Positions 32,320 through 41,846 are shown, counted from the first letter of the stretch. The stretch is 64,000 nt of DNA from Peristeroidobacter agariperforans (GCF_004138335.1 NZ_RYFW01000004.1:402849-466848); one strand, 5' to 3'. Numbers and translations are program-made. The notes: a model not told the origin generated them from the letters alone.

Positions 32320-33057
32320 ATGACGCTCGCCGCGCCGATACGCGTCCTGGTGGTCGATGACGAACCGCTCGCCCGGCGCAACGTGACTGTCTTGCTGCGC
32401 GGTGACTCCGAGATTGAAGCAGTGTCGGAATGCGGATCCGGCGCCGAAGCGATCGAAATTATCGGGCGCTGGCAACCGCATCTGGTGTTCCTCGACGTGC
32501 AGATGCCCGAATGCGGCGGCTTCGATGTGCTCGAACTGCTGGGCACGGAATTGCCACCGGCGATTATTTTCGTAACTGCGTATGACGAGTATGCGCTGCA
32601 AGCCTTCGAGGTCGGCGCGCTCGACTATCTGCTCAAGCCATTCGATGACGCACGCTTCTACCGTGCTTTACAGCGCGCGAAAGGCAAGCTCGCGCACTAC
32701 GCGGCCGAGCCCCCGACGCGGCGGCTCGTCGTCAGATCCCCTGGCCAGCTGCTGTTCCTCAATGTTTCGGACATCGATTGGATCGAAGCTGCGAGCTACT
32801 ACGCTTGCGTCCATGTGGGCCGCGACACACATATCCTGCGGCGGACGCTGTCCGAGCTCGAAGGCGACCTGGGCGACGGCTTCATCCGCATTCACCGCTC
32901 GATCATCGTGAACCTCGACCGCATCCAGGGCATCGAGCTGCAGAGCGCCGGCGAGTACGAAGTGGTGCTGAAGTCGAGCGTTCGATTGCGATTGAGCCGG
33001 CGATTTCGCAAGCGGCTGCAGGAGCGGATGGGCGCGATGGCGGCGCCGAGTCGATAG
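32320..33057 (+). CDS. LytTR-family response regulator
   Basis: A 245-residue protein that begins directly after the kinase stop. The receiver domain shows the acidic pair in VLVVDDEPLARRN, the phosphorylation aspartate in LVFLDVQMPECGG and the lysine in DYLLKPFDDARF. From about residue 135 a LytTR DNA-binding domain follows (IDWIEAASYYACVHVGRDTH, GFIRIHRSIIVNLDRI, LKSSVRLRLSRRFRKRL). It is the cognate partner of the LytS-type kinase and probably controls nearby genes. LytTR operators were not identified by eye. Confidence 0.9.
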   Translation: MTLAAPIRVLVVDDEPLARRNVTVLLRGDSEIEAVSECGSGAEAIEIIGRWQPHLVFLDVQMPECGGFDVLELLGTELPPAIIFVTAYDEYALQAFEVGALDYLLKPFDDARFYRALQRAKGKLAHYAAEPPTRRLVVRSPGQLLFLNVSDIDWIEAASYYACVHVGRDTHILRRTLSELEGDLGDGFIRIHRSIIVNLDRIQGIELQSAGEYEVVLKSSVRLRLSRRFRKRLQERMGAMAAPSR

Positions 33058-33180
33058 AAGCTCGCCAGCGAGTTCTCTCATGGCATGTCCCTGAAAAGTG
33101 TGAAAAGGAGCGCCAAATATCGCTTCTCGCTACGGCACTATGCGCGCGGCACTGCACGCCGTTCACGGAGGAGCCTCGCG

Positions 33181-34779
33181 ATGTCACCAACCCGCCAAGC
33201 CGTATTCACAGCGATCACGCTCGTGCTGTGGGGTGCTCCCTATTCGGCCCAGTCCGCCGAGCGAATCCAAAGCAGTGGGACTCCCGCAGCTTCGCAATGG
33301 CCTGCGGAGAATGCGATCTCTGGTGTGACGGTAAAGCCCAGCATGGACGGCGACTGGTTGCTGGAGTTCGATTGCGCGTTCGTCGGCAAGCCGCCGGCCA
33401 AGTTTCGCGTCGACCTGCTCATGAAGTCGAGCACTGGCGAGCCAGTGCTCAGGAACATGGACAAGCCATTCCCGGTGCCAAAGCCGGGGCGGCACCACTT
33501 CAGCACAGCGCTGAGCTATACCGGTACAGGTACGTCCACTCAAATCGTAGTCTCCTTGGTTCCGATCGGCCACGAATCCGCAGCGCTGGCCTCGCATCGC
33601 GTCGACCAGGTCATCCAGTGGCCCACGCAGGATGAGATGGACGTGCGCTATGCCACCAATGCCATCGATAACGGCAGCAGCGCAGCCACCGAGGAGGCGC
33701 GTGAGAAGCTCGAGCTCGTGATTGCCAGGAATCCGAACTATGCGCCTGCCTATATCGAGATGGCGCGAGTCGCGATGAGAACGAACTGGAGTCCGGAGGG
33801 CCTGCACCACGCCGAGACTCTGCTCGACTCGGCTCTAAAGCTCAGTCCGCAGAGCTCGGACGCGAAGATCCTGCTCGGCTACGTCTACACGCATCAGCGT
33901 CGTTTCGGCGAGGCCGAGAAGCAATTTACCGATGCCGCGCGCTCGAAGCCCCTCAACCTCTGGCTCTGGACCAACTGGGGCGAGATGTTGGAAATGCAGG
34001 GCAAGGTCGACCCAGCGATCGCCAAATACCGCGAAGCCGTCACGCGGCCGCTCGGAACAGGCAAGTCGTATCGAGCAAAGGAGATGGCATATACATTCCT
34101 GCTGAAACGGCTACAGGAGCGCAAGGACGCCGATGGCCTGGAAGCGCTGTACACACAACGCATGCGCGAGTGGGGCGTCGCCAGCTGCTATGACCTCGAA
34201 TACGCGCGGTTCAAATTAGAAATGCGGGGCGACGCTCGGGGTGCGATGGATCTGGCCCGCGGTGCGCTCGAGTTGAACTGCCGAGGAGGTCAAGCTCGCC
34301 AGATTCTGGGACTCGCCAACTACGTGCTGTGGGCGCAGGGCACCGCGTCCAGCGCCGAAGCGCTCAATCAAGCCCGCATCTTCCTGCCGCCCGGCCCGAC
34401 GGCTCTCTACTTGCTCGCACGCAGTGATAGCGCCTTCGTGGCTGCAAAGAAGCTGGTCGCCGCCGGCACGCCCATCGATCAGCTCGACAACGAGAAGATG
34501 ACTGCGCTGGCCCTCGCTCTGCAAGACAACGAGCTCGACGCGGTAGAACGATTGCTCCGCCTGGGCGCTCGCCCCGAGACGCCGGTGAGCTATGTGGAAA
34601 TTCCAACCGCCCTGTGGCCCGTGACAAACGGCAACCTCGAGGCGATCCGCATCATGCAGCGCGCGGGCGTCGATTATTCGAAGTTGATCTATAGGGGCAT
34701 TACCGCATACGAGTACGCGAAACAGATCGGAGACAAAGAGTTGCTCGAGGTGCTGAAGCCGGGAACGCTTGCCCTGTAG
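33181..34779 (+). CDS. Exported TPR protein with ankyrin-like C-terminus
   Basis: A 532-residue protein with a signal peptide (TLVLWGAPYSAQSAE) and a beta-rich N-terminal domain to about residue 130. A TPR-type helical array follows around residues 150-400 (NPNYAPAYIEMARVAMRTNW, AKILLGYVYTHQRRFGEAEK). The last 90 residues resemble ankyrin repeats (NEKMTALALALQDNELDAVE, GNLEAIRIMQRAGVDYS). GGAGGAGCC supports the start at 33,181. It lies 123 bases after the LytTR gene. TPR and ankyrin together indicate a protein-interaction scaffold in the periplasm. Confidence 0.75.
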   Translation: MSPTRQAVFTAITLVLWGAPYSAQSAERIQSSGTPAASQWPAENAISGVTVKPSMDGDWLLEFDCAFVGKPPAKFRVDLLMKSSTGEPVLRNMDKPFPVPKPGRHHFSTALSYTGTGTSTQIVVSLVPIGHESAALASHRVDQVIQWPTQDEMDVRYATNAIDNGSSAATEEAREKLELVIARNPNYAPAYIEMARVAMRTNWSPEGLHHAETLLDSALKLSPQSSDAKILLGYVYTHQRRFGEAEKQFTDAARSKPLNLWLWTNWGEMLEMQGKVDPAIAKYREAVTRPLGTGKSYRAKEMAYTFLLKRLQERKDADGLEALYTQRMREWGVASCYDLEYARFKLEMRGDARGAMDLARGALELNCRGGQARQILGLANYVLWAQGTASSAEALNQARIFLPPGPTALYLLARSDSAFVAAKKLVAAGTPIDQLDNEKMTALALALQDNELDAVERLLRLGARPETPVSYVEIPTALWPVTNGNLEAIRIMQRAGVDYSKLIYRGITAYEYAKQIGDKELLEVLKPGTLAL

Positions 34780-34839
34780 ACACCTCCCTCATTGTTGCAA
34801 GTAAACTTCCAGTAGCGTCGTGCACGAGGGGGGAGTGCC

Positions 34840-35196
34840 ATGCTCACTGGGTCTTGCCACTGTGGCGCCGTTCGGATTCAGGTCGCGAGCAAACCTCGGC
34901 GCCTCACGAGCTGCAACTGCTCGATCTGCCGCCGCCATGCGGGCTTGTGGGGTTACTACCAACCCAGCAAAGTCAAAATCACTGCTCGCAAGGCAGACAT
35001 CGATCGCTACGCCTGGGGTGACAAGTGCCTTTGGCTGTGTAGGTGCGCAACGTGTGGTTGCGTGACGCACTGGCAGCCAACCGCACGGGCCGGGAACAGG
35101 ATGGGCGTCAATTTCCGCAACTTCGATCCCTCGGTAATCGAGACCACGCGGGTTCGGAGACTGGATGGAGCCAAAAGCTGGAAGTTTTTGGACTAA
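34840..35196 (+). CDS. GFA/CENP-V-fold zinc-binding protein
   Basis: A 118-residue GFA-family protein with the zinc-binding cysteine sets CHCG near the N-terminus, CNCSICRR and CRCATCGC. The namesake is glutathione-dependent formaldehyde-activating enzyme, but most family members have unproven function. The strong GAGGGGGGAG ribosome site lies seven bases upstream of the ATG. A link to formaldehyde detoxification during aromatic demethylation is tempting, but the demethylase here uses tetrahydrofolate and the gene is 20 kb away, so I do not infer it. Confidence 0.82.
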   Translation: MLTGSCHCGAVRIQVASKPRRLTSCNCSICRRHAGLWGYYQPSKVKITARKADIDRYAWGDKCLWLCRCATCGCVTHWQPTARAGNRMGVNFRNFDPSVIETTRVRRLDGAKSWKFLD

Positions 35197-35318
35197 GCGT
35201 TAACCGGCGACGGCGCATCGACGCCACTGGCCGGCTCGCCGTTTATCACTTCGGGACGGCCGACCCCCTGCAATCGTGCTAGTGGGGCAGCGGGCCGCCC
35301 AACTCGGAGGAAACTCAC

Positions 35319-35876
35319 ATGGGACTTCTAACCTTCACTCTCAACGTCACCCTTGACGGCTGCGTCGACCATCAGGAAGGCATCGCCGACGACGAGACAC
35401 ACGCCTTCTTCACTCGCCTCATGGGCGAGAGCGGGGCGATGCTCTGGGGCCGCATCACCTACGAGATGATGGAGAGCTACTGGCCAGCCGTCGCCCGCGG
35501 CGACGCAGAGGCGCCACCGGCCATGCGCGAGTGGGCGGTCAAGCTGGAGGCCAAGCCGAAGTACGTCGTGTCGTCGACCCGAAGGGATTTCCCGTGGACC
35601 AATAGCCACCACATCGACGGCGACCTGCGCGCAGGCGTACAGAAGCTCAAGGACGCGACCCCGGATGGCGTGCTCCTCTGTAGCGGCAAGCTCGCGACCG
35701 AACTGGACCGGCTGGATCTGATCGACGCATACAAGCTACTCGTCCACCCCAGGATCGCCGGCCACGGCCCGACCCTGTACCAGAGCGGGCTGCCTAGCAC
35801 GCGACAGCTTGAGTTGATCTCGGCGAGGCCGCTCCGCAACGGCGTGGTCGCGATGCACTACCGGCGCGCGCGCTGA
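35319..35876 (+). CDS. RibD C-terminal/dihydrofolate reductase-like family protein
   Basis: A 185-residue RibD_C-fold protein (TLDGCVDHQEGIADDETHAF, MLWGRITYEMMESYWPAVAR, KLATELDRLDLIDAYKLLVH, GHGPTLYQSG). Members are NADPH-binding reductases of unknown substrate, common in soil bacteria and often near regulators. CGGAGGAAAC supports the start. It is flanked by the GFA gene and by an unrelated exported protein. Confidence 0.85.
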   Translation: MGLLTFTLNVTLDGCVDHQEGIADDETHAFFTRLMGESGAMLWGRITYEMMESYWPAVARGDAEAPPAMREWAVKLEAKPKYVVSSTRRDFPWTNSHHIDGDLRAGVQKLKDATPDGVLLCSGKLATELDRLDLIDAYKLLVHPRIAGHGPTLYQSGLPSTRQLELISARPLRNGVVAMHYRRAR

Positions 35877-35894
35877 CATCGGAGTAGCAAGTCG

Positions 35895-36599
35895 GTGACC
35901 AGGTTCGACGCATTGTTGAGGTTCTCCGTCTTACCGGTCACGGTGCTAGTGGCAGCGCTCCTGCTCGTACCTTCCGTGAAAGGTCAATCTCTCGACGAAA
36001 TGGCGGATGACGTCCTTCACTCTGACCTGCCGATCTTTGGGCATGGCGCCGACAATGAATGGCCACAGCATTTCTATGATGACGACTCGTTTGGTTGCAC
36101 AAGCCGCGTAGCTTTCGGCGACTGGGTCTTCCGGAAAAGTGGCGCCGAGGTTGAAGACGACGTGCTGTGGTACCGCTTCAGCAACTACGGCGTATTCCAC
36201 TGCTGGGCTAATACCTTCCGCGCGTCAGAGCGCGCAGAGCTCGATGGCGCAGACTTCTATCCGTCATTCTTCGTGTTCCTCGGTGGCACGCACGTCAATG
36301 GAAGTGATATCGAACTGTGGACAGTTCAGATCGGCGCGAGGCCAGGGAGTGATTATCTGCTGCTTTCCCGTGGCCCGGCCGAGGGTGTAATTGAGAAGTT
36401 CAATGTTCTTCAGGTCGCGTGTCCTCGAGAAAACGTGCGAGATGCAGGTTCGCTGGACATTCTGTTAACGCGCTACTGCGCTGTAAATTCGCGAGACGAG
36501 CTTATTGGTCTCGCTCGTCGCATGGCGCAGCGTCCTCCGCTCGGGGCTCTTACGCGAGTGCCGGTCGATGATGAGATAGAGGAAGACGGCCGTGAATAG
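35895..36599 (+). CDS. Exported protein of unknown function (parent of a duplicated fragment)
   Basis: A 234-residue protein with a signal peptide (SVLPVTVLVAALLLVPSVKG) and a globular domain rich in aromatic and acidic residues (DDDSFGCTSRVAFGDWVF, WYRFSNYGVFHCWANTF). The start is GTG at 35,895, only 18 bases after the reductase stop. I recognise no family. Its last 180 coding bases plus about 45 bases beyond the stop recur at 55,149-55,374 as a frameshifted fragment, so this 3' end belongs to a duplicated segment. Confidence 0.7.
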   Translation: MTRFDALLRFSVLPVTVLVAALLLVPSVKGQSLDEMADDVLHSDLPIFGHGADNEWPQHFYDDDSFGCTSRVAFGDWVFRKSGAEVEDDVLWYRFSNYGVFHCWANTFRASERAELDGADFYPSFFVFLGGTHVNGSDIELWTVQIGARPGSDYLLLSRGPAEGVIEKFNVLQVACPRENVRDAGSLDILLTRYCAVNSRDELIGLARRMAQRPPLGALTRVPVDDEIEEDGRE

Positions 36600-36643
36600 G
36601 GTTGTTGGTCGCACACTTTTGCGTCCAGCCGGGGAGTCCGGAC
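36417..36643 (+). repeat. Long duplicated segment, intact copy
   Basis: About 226 bases covering the 3' end of the 35,895 gene and its downstream flank recur near-identically at 55,149-55,374. The similarity continues past the stop codon, so this is a DNA-level duplication rather than protein homology. At both sites a copy of the short dispersed repeat lies farther downstream (from 36,811 and from 55,447). Confidence 0.85.
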
Positions 36644-37426
36644 CGGTCGAAAGACGATGGTTTGAGGCCGGCGATCGCTCAAGCCTCGGCGAGTTATTCA
36701 CCTCGAGTTCGCTGGTGCGTCGTTGCCAAAGTCACTTGCGTGGGCCGAGGTTGTTCAGTAGGACTGCGTAACTCGTGGAATGCGAGGAATTGGATTGTGG
36801 GAAGGGAGGGACTCGAAAACTCGACCCCGATTCGTAGAATTCGTAAGTTACGGAATTGTGGTTGGATAGAGATCCCCGGAATACCTTATGAATCCCCGAA
36901 ATTGGCACTGGATTTGGCACTGAGGTTTCGGTGCCGAGAAGCTGCGGGTGCGTGGCGCTTCTAACATCGAACAGCTGTGCGTGGCTGGGAGCGGATTTGC
37001 TGAGCGGCGGCTCGGAGGTATTCCGATTCTCCGGCGAAACGTTCCACGCCCCGCGCCGCCAACAAATCTACCGGACGGGGTCGGGTCTTAAGTGTGCCCT
37101 CATTCTTCTCTGGCGCAATGCACTCCAGCAGGCGAAGTCAGTGCCAGCTGATGGGTGGAGGGTGCTGCATTCCGCTTCGTGGCGGGATGTGTAAGGAAGG
37201 CTAACGGCGAGCCGCGCCATTCGCATAGGCAACTACGAACGACTGTTCGATGGGCCTCGTGAACGTGTGCGGGCGTGGGAGAATGCGAACGCCAAATGAT
37301 GTCTGCGGCGAACCGAGCCTAGCTAATGGTGGCGAGTTTCTGCCCGCCGATTTGGGCGTTCGCTCCAACGCCGGCATCAATCAGCACCGAAGAGCGGCAA
37401 AGTATCGAGCAGCAGCTGGTCAAACG
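36600..37426. other. Gene-free stretch with one dispersed-repeat copy
   Basis: There are 827 bases without a convincing gene; short open frames lack ribosome sites and family signals. The stretch holds the tail of the long duplication (to 36,643) and dispersed-repeat copy A (36,811-36,948). It separates the 35,895 gene from the convergent MHS transporter gene. Nothing tRNA-like was found. Confidence 0.7.
36811..36948 (+). repeat. Dispersed intergenic repeat, copy A
   Basis: About 135 bases beginning ACTCGAAAACTCGACC, containing TTCGTAAGTTACGGAATTGT and ending with GGCACTGGATTTGGCACTG and GAGAAGCTGCGG. Closely similar copies lie at 55,447-55,562 and 56,658-56,793 in the same orientation. No open frame is conserved, so it is a non-coding repeat or the remnant of a mobile-element end. 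Copy A lacks the hairpin that precedes copies B and C. Confidence 0.85.
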
Positions 37427-39103
37427 CTAGAAGTCGAGGTCGCGGCCGCGAGTTTCCCGCCACCACAGCAACGCGACGACCACACTCACAGCGGCGATTG
37501 CTCGCACGTAGTCGAGCCCGCTGAAGAGATTGCCGGTCTCCGCCACGATCGCAAACGCAATCGCGGGCATGAATCCGCCGAACCAGCCGGTGCCGATGTG
37601 ATACGGCAGAGACATGGCCGTGTACCGCACCTGTGTGGGGAACAGCTCGACCAGCGCTGCGCCGATGGGCCCGAAGATCGCCGAGGCCGGGACGATGAGG
37701 ATCAACAATCCGAATAGCACCAGCGGCAGATCGAGCCGCGTTGGATCGGCCCGGTCCGGGTACCCCGCCTGATCCAGCATGCTGCGAAGCTGCGCATCGA
37801 TTGCCTGCTCTTGCTGCTTGCCCGCCTCGGCATCCAGCTCCCGAGCGCTTGCCGCTGTTATAACTTGCTCGCCGACTCGAATGCGCGCAGGAGCCCCCGG
37901 GGGAGCATCCACGGTCTCGTAACTCACCCCGGCACGCGCGAGTGCTCGCTTCGCAAGGTCGCATGAACGCGTGAACCGTGCGGTGCCCACGGGATCGAAT
38001 TGAAAACTGCAATCATTGCCGTCGACTTCGACGGCCACAGGTGCGCGCTCGCTCGCTTCGACGAGCGCCGGGTTGGCGGCTCGCGCGATAAGTTGATACG
38101 CGGGCACGTAGCCCACCAACGCCAGCACCATGCCAGTAAGGATCACGGGCTTGCGGCCGATGATGTCCGACAGCCAGCCGAACAAGACGTAGAGCGGGGC
38201 ACCGGTCAGAGCCAATGCGATGAACAACAAGTTCACCGTGCTCGGCTCGACGCGTAACGAACGTTCCAGGAAGAACTGCGCGTAGAAGTGCGCCGCATAC
38301 CAGATGGCGCCGTCCGCCGCCATGAACCCGAACAATGCGATGAGTACCAGGCGCGCATGCGACCAGCGGCCGAGTGCATCGCGCACAGGCGACTTCGAGA
38401 CCTTGCCAGTCTGCTTCAACGTGCGAAATGCTGGCGATTCTTCGAGCTTCATGCGAGCCCAGATCGACAGCGCCAGGACCAGCGCGGAGCAGAGGAAGGG
38501 GATACGCCATCCCCAGCCACGGAACGCTTCCTCGCCCAGTGCCACTCGGGTCGCATAGATGATGGCGAGCGCAAGCACCAAGCCGAGCGCCGCCGCGCCA
38601 TGAATCAAACTTGTGTAGAAGCCACGACGATGCGTCGGCGAGTGCTCAGCGACGTACGTAGCCGCTCCTCCGTACTCACCACCCAACGCGATGCCCTGTG
38701 CCATGCGAAGCGCGATCAACATCGCGGGGGCCACCGTGCCCACTTGCGCGTAAGTGGGCAACAAACCGATTGCAACCGTCGTCACGCCCATCAGGACAAT
38801 GGTTGCGAGGAACGCCACTTTGCGGCCAAGCCGGTCGCCGATCGAGCCGAACACCAACGCGCCCAGCGGCCTCATCGCAAAGCCAGCGGCGAATGTAAGC
38901 AACGTGAAAATGAACCCCGCCGTGTCGCCCGCGCCGGCGAAGAACTGCACGGCGATGATCGAGGCCAGGGCGCCGAACAGAAAGAATTCGTACCACTCAA
39001 ACACGGTGCCGAGCGCCGAAGCGAACACCACCATGCCGAGCTGCGAGGGCTGAGTCCCGGCGTCCGCGTGCGGTGTCGCGATGCTGGAGCTGGAGGCATT
39101 CAT
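37427..39103 (-). CDS. MFS transporter, metabolite:H+ symporter (MHS) family
   Basis: A 558-residue MFS permease of the MHS type (ShiA/ProP/KgtP relatives). The signatures are SALGTVFEWYEFFLFGALA in the first helix, GSIGDRLGRKVAFLATIVLM in loop 2-3 and RMAQGIALGGEYGGAATYVA. An inserted soluble segment of about 100 residues (roughly 350-450) precedes the last helices; it includes CSFQFDPVGTARF and a helical portion. The start overlaps the upstream ligase stop (ATGA). It is the last gene of the unit that starts at 42,344 and probably imports the acid that the ligase activates. Confidence 0.85.
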   Translation of the reverse strand: MNASSSSIATPHADAGTQPSQLGMVVFASALGTVFEWYEFFLFGALASIIAVQFFAGAGDTAGFIFTLLTFAAGFAMRPLGALVFGSIGDRLGRKVAFLATIVLMGVTTVAIGLLPTYAQVGTVAPAMLIALRMAQGIALGGEYGGAATYVAEHSPTHRRGFYTSLIHGAAALGLVLALAIIYATRVALGEEAFRGWGWRIPFLCSALVLALSIWARMKLEESPAFRTLKQTGKVSKSPVRDALGRWSHARLVLIALFGFMAADGAIWYAAHFYAQFFLERSLRVEPSTVNLLFIALALTGAPLYVLFGWLSDIIGRKPVILTGMVLALVGYVPAYQLIARAANPALVEASERAPVAVEVDGNDCSFQFDPVGTARFTRSCDLAKRALARAGVSYETVDAPPGAPARIRVGEQVITAASARELDAEAGKQQEQAIDAQLRSMLDQAGYPDRADPTRLDLPLVLFGLLILIVPASAIFGPIGAALVELFPTQVRYTAMSLPYHIGTGWFGGFMPAIAFAIVAETGNLFSGLDYVRAIAAVSVVVALLWWRETRGRDLDF

Positions 39104-40707
39104 TGCGTCAACGTCCTCGCGCGTTCCCGCAGCGCCATGCGATCGATCTTCCCTGTGGGCAGTAGCGGCATCTCGTCCACCAGCGCGAAGCGCTTGGGGA
39201 TCTTGTAGTTGGCCAGCGATTCTCGACAGTGCTCCGCGATCGCCGCTTCGGTCAACCCACCGCGATGAATAATGAACGCCATTCCCACTTCACCGTACAA
39301 CGCATCGGGCAGTGGCACCACGGCGCTCGAAATCACCTCCGGGTGCATTTCGATGCACTGTTCGATTTCCTTGGGATACACGTTGTAGCCCCCCGACTTG
39401 AACATTTCCTTCAAGCGGCCGATGAGCTTGATAGTGCCGTTGGATTGACGCACGGCCAGGTCGCCGGTACGGAACCAGCCATCGCTAGCGTACGCGTCCG
39501 GCGGCGTAGACGAGCCTCGATAGCCGCTGAATCGCCACTCGTCGTGGATCTGAATCTCACCCAGCTCGCCCACTGCCGCTGCAGCGAGAGTGGTCGGATC
39601 GACGATGCGGATGCCGCGCTCGGGGTCCGGCCAGCCGACGGTGTCGCCCAGTACGGGGAGATCGCGGGTGCATGAAGTGAGCGCAATCGAGCCGACGCTT
39701 TCGGTCATGCTGTAATCGACCGCGAGTCGCCGCGCGACTTTGGATAGCCGTTCGATCAACTCGAGCGACGCGCGCCCGCCGCTCCAGATTGCCGTGTCCA
39801 GATGCGACCAGTCCGTGCGGGCTGCATCGGGATGGTCGAGGCACAATTGGAACATCGTGGGAATCTGATACCAGAATGAGATGCGTTCATGCGCGACCAG
39901 CCGTAACGTGGCGGCGGCGTCGAATTTTTCCATGAACACCTGGCAGCCGCCGGCCACGAAGCTGGTGCAGTTGATATCGCCCGCGGCACCGATGTGATTG
40001 ATGGGCAGATTGTTGAGCGCCCGCCAGGGATCGATGGGCCACAGTCGTACTCGCACCAGCGCGCCTCGGATCAGCGCTCGATGTGACAGCAGCGCGCCTT
40101 TCGGGAGCCCAGTTGTGCCCGAGGTGTAGACGAGCATCGCGTTGCTCTCTGGCTTCGCCTCGCGGGGCACGTCGAGTGCGGACAATCTGTTGTCATCGCG
40201 TATGAGTGCGAGCGTGTGCTGCAGGCCCGCTACATCCGGGCGTACATCCAGCAGCAGGAACTGAGAGGTGGGCCGATCCCTCTGCAGCGTCTGCAGATCC
40301 TCGACATAGTCACGGGTGCCAATGCGGCTGCGGGCGAGCACGACGCGAGGAGCCGCATCGGACAGCACATACTGCAACTCGGCACGTGTGTGCTTCGGAT
40401 TCAATCCAAGCCAGACCGCGCCTAGCGACGCTGTCGCCAGGAACGAAGCAAGGAAATCGATCGACGGCGGCGCCAGCACCGCCACGCGATCCCCAGCTTG
40501 CACGCCGAGCCCGCGCAGCAGCGCTGCAAAGCGAGCAACCTCCATCGCCAGCTCTGCATAAGTGATACGGCGAGCTCCTTCGACGGCCGCTTCGGCATTC
40601 GGTCGCTGATTTGCGTGTGCGAGAAGATAGTCGCTCAGGCTCGGCAGAGCGGGCGGCAGATCGGCGAGCAGCGCTGCAAGTGGGTTGGGGGTGGCGTCGG
40701 GCTGCAT
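39100..40707 (-). CDS. Acyl-CoA synthetase (AMP-forming ligase)
   Basis: A 535-residue ANL-superfamily ligase. The P-loop is LVYTSGTTGLPKGALLSHRA, the A5 motif region is AVDYSMTESVGSIAL, then SDGWFRTGDLAV, and the hinge with the catalytic lysine region is KEMFKSGGYNVYPKEIEQ and LPTGKIDRMALRERA. It would convert a carboxylic acid (aryl or medium/long-chain) to its CoA ester. No clear ribosome site precedes the ATG, which lies 21 bases after the phosphotriesterase-like stop, so coupling is likely. The substrate is unknown. Confidence 0.85.
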   Translation of the reverse strand: MQPDATPNPLAALLADLPPALPSLSDYLLAHANQRPNAEAAVEGARRITYAELAMEVARFAALLRGLGVQAGDRVAVLAPPSIDFLASFLATASLGAVWLGLNPKHTRAELQYVLSDAAPRVVLARSRIGTRDYVEDLQTLQRDRPTSQFLLLDVRPDVAGLQHTLALIRDDNRLSALDVPREAKPESNAMLVYTSGTTGLPKGALLSHRALIRGALVRVRLWPIDPWRALNNLPINHIGAAGDINCTSFVAGGCQVFMEKFDAAATLRLVAHERISFWYQIPTMFQLCLDHPDAARTDWSHLDTAIWSGGRASLELIERLSKVARRLAVDYSMTESVGSIALTSCTRDLPVLGDTVGWPDPERGIRIVDPTTLAAAAVGELGEIQIHDEWRFSGYRGSSTPPDAYASDGWFRTGDLAVRQSNGTIKLIGRLKEMFKSGGYNVYPKEIEQCIEMHPEVISSAVVPLPDALYGEVGMAFIIHRGGLTEAAIAEHCRESLANYKIPKRFALVDEMPLLPTGKIDRMALRERARTLTQ

Positions 40708-40728
40708 GAAAGTAGGAGGTGTCTGAGT

Positions 40729-41790
40729 TCAAACGAAGGTCAGCAGCCGGCGGGGAGTCATTCGCAGAATGGAGTCGATCTCCGATTGATCGAAGCCGCG
40801 CCGGAGCATCATCGGGACGACGTTGCGGAAGATGTGGCCGTACCCATGACCGCCGTTACAAACCAGCCGCGAGCGGTAACAGATGTCGTGCGAGATCGCG
40901 ATCTGCGTAAGGTGTCCGCGATCAATCAGCTTGCGCAGCATCTTCAGGCGCTGGGCATCGTTGGGCATGTCGATGTCGGACCACTTGTAGAACGAGGTTT
41001 CCATGCCGAACAGGTCGAGCTCGATCACCACGCCGCTGTCGGCTAGGCGAAACAGCCGGTCGTCGTCGAAGATGGTGCGGTCGATGTGACTGATGATCAC
41101 GCGGGACAGATCGGCGCGCTCGCGTCGCAGGAAATCGACGATCTCCTGAGGCTGATCCGGATGGCGGCCGGGGTGCACCGTCAACGCGGCTCCGGATTCC
41201 GCCTGTGCCTGCACAGCCGCCGCCATCACGCGTCGCTCGAGCGTGGTCCACGGCGACTGGCAGCCAATTTCGCCGATGATGCCGGCGCGAATATCCGTGC
41301 CCCACGCGCCGACGAAGAGTTGATCGAGCATTTCGCGTGTGAAGCTATCGACCGTGCGCTGCTGATTCGCGGGATCCTGGTATTCCTCGACGTAGTGACC
41401 GCAGCCCATGACGATATTGACGCCCGCGGCCGCGGCGATCTGCGCCAGCCCTCGCGGATTCGGATGCAAGCCGCCGCAAGACAGGTCCACCACGGTCGTT
41501 CCACCAACGGCGGTGAGCTTGCGCAGCTCCCTGATCGCGACGTCGGTTTGATTCAGGAGCAAGTTGCCCGGCGCCTGGATCTCGCCGTAGTCGATGGCGA
41601 AGCGATTCTCGATGGGGATATCCAGGCCCACTTGGCCGGCGGGGGTGTCAAGTCCCGGCCAGCTCGGCGGCCGTATGTCGCACAAGACATGCTCATGCAA
41701 CAGCGTCGCTCCGACTGCCGCCGGGTCGATGACTCCGGCAACCGTCTGAGTTCGTCCCCGCAGAGTGGCGCGCGACTGGACAGCGGACAT
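40729..41790 (-). CDS. Phosphotriesterase-family hydrolase (PTE-like, lactonase candidate)
   Basis: A 353-residue TIM-barrel metal hydrolase. HxH is His32/His34 in TLLHEHVLCD. The bridging acidic residue is in AGIIGEIGCQSPWT, a glutamate as in PHP/PTER proteins rather than the carboxylated lysine of true phosphotriesterases. Further metal ligands are in IISHIDRTIFDD and IAISHDICYR. Natural members of this superfamily hydrolyse lactones or esters. GAGGTG supports the ATG at 41,790. In a TetR-controlled unit with an acyl-CoA ligase and a MaoC hydratase it most likely opens a lactone or ester intermediate. Confidence 0.85.
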   Translation of the reverse strand: MSAVQSRATLRGRTQTVAGVIDPAAVGATLLHEHVLCDIRPPSWPGLDTPAGQVGLDIPIENRFAIDYGEIQAPGNLLLNQTDVAIRELRKLTAVGGTTVVDLSCGGLHPNPRGLAQIAAAAGVNIVMGCGHYVEEYQDPANQQRTVDSFTREMLDQLFVGAWGTDIRAGIIGEIGCQSPWTTLERRVMAAAVQAQAESGAALTVHPGRHPDQPQEIVDFLRRERADLSRVIISHIDRTIFDDDRLFRLADSGVVIELDLFGMETSFYKWSDIDMPNDAQRLKMLRKLIDRGHLTQIAISHDICYRSRLVCNGGHGYGHIFRNVVPMMLRRGFDQSEIDSILRMTPRRLLTFV

Positions 41791-41846
41791 GACAGCACCT
41801 CGGGCCGACAAGTTGAGCTGGTGGACTCTACGGCCTCGCGCGCCGC

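Noticed and set aside
34840..35196. GFA protein as formaldehyde detoxifier for aromatic demethylation
   Set aside because: The demethylase in this window passes methyl groups to tetrahydrofolate, releasing no formaldehyde, and the genes are 20 kb apart.
36602..37194. Short open frames in the gap after the 35,895 gene
   Set aside because: They cross the dispersed repeat, lack ribosome sites and show no domain.
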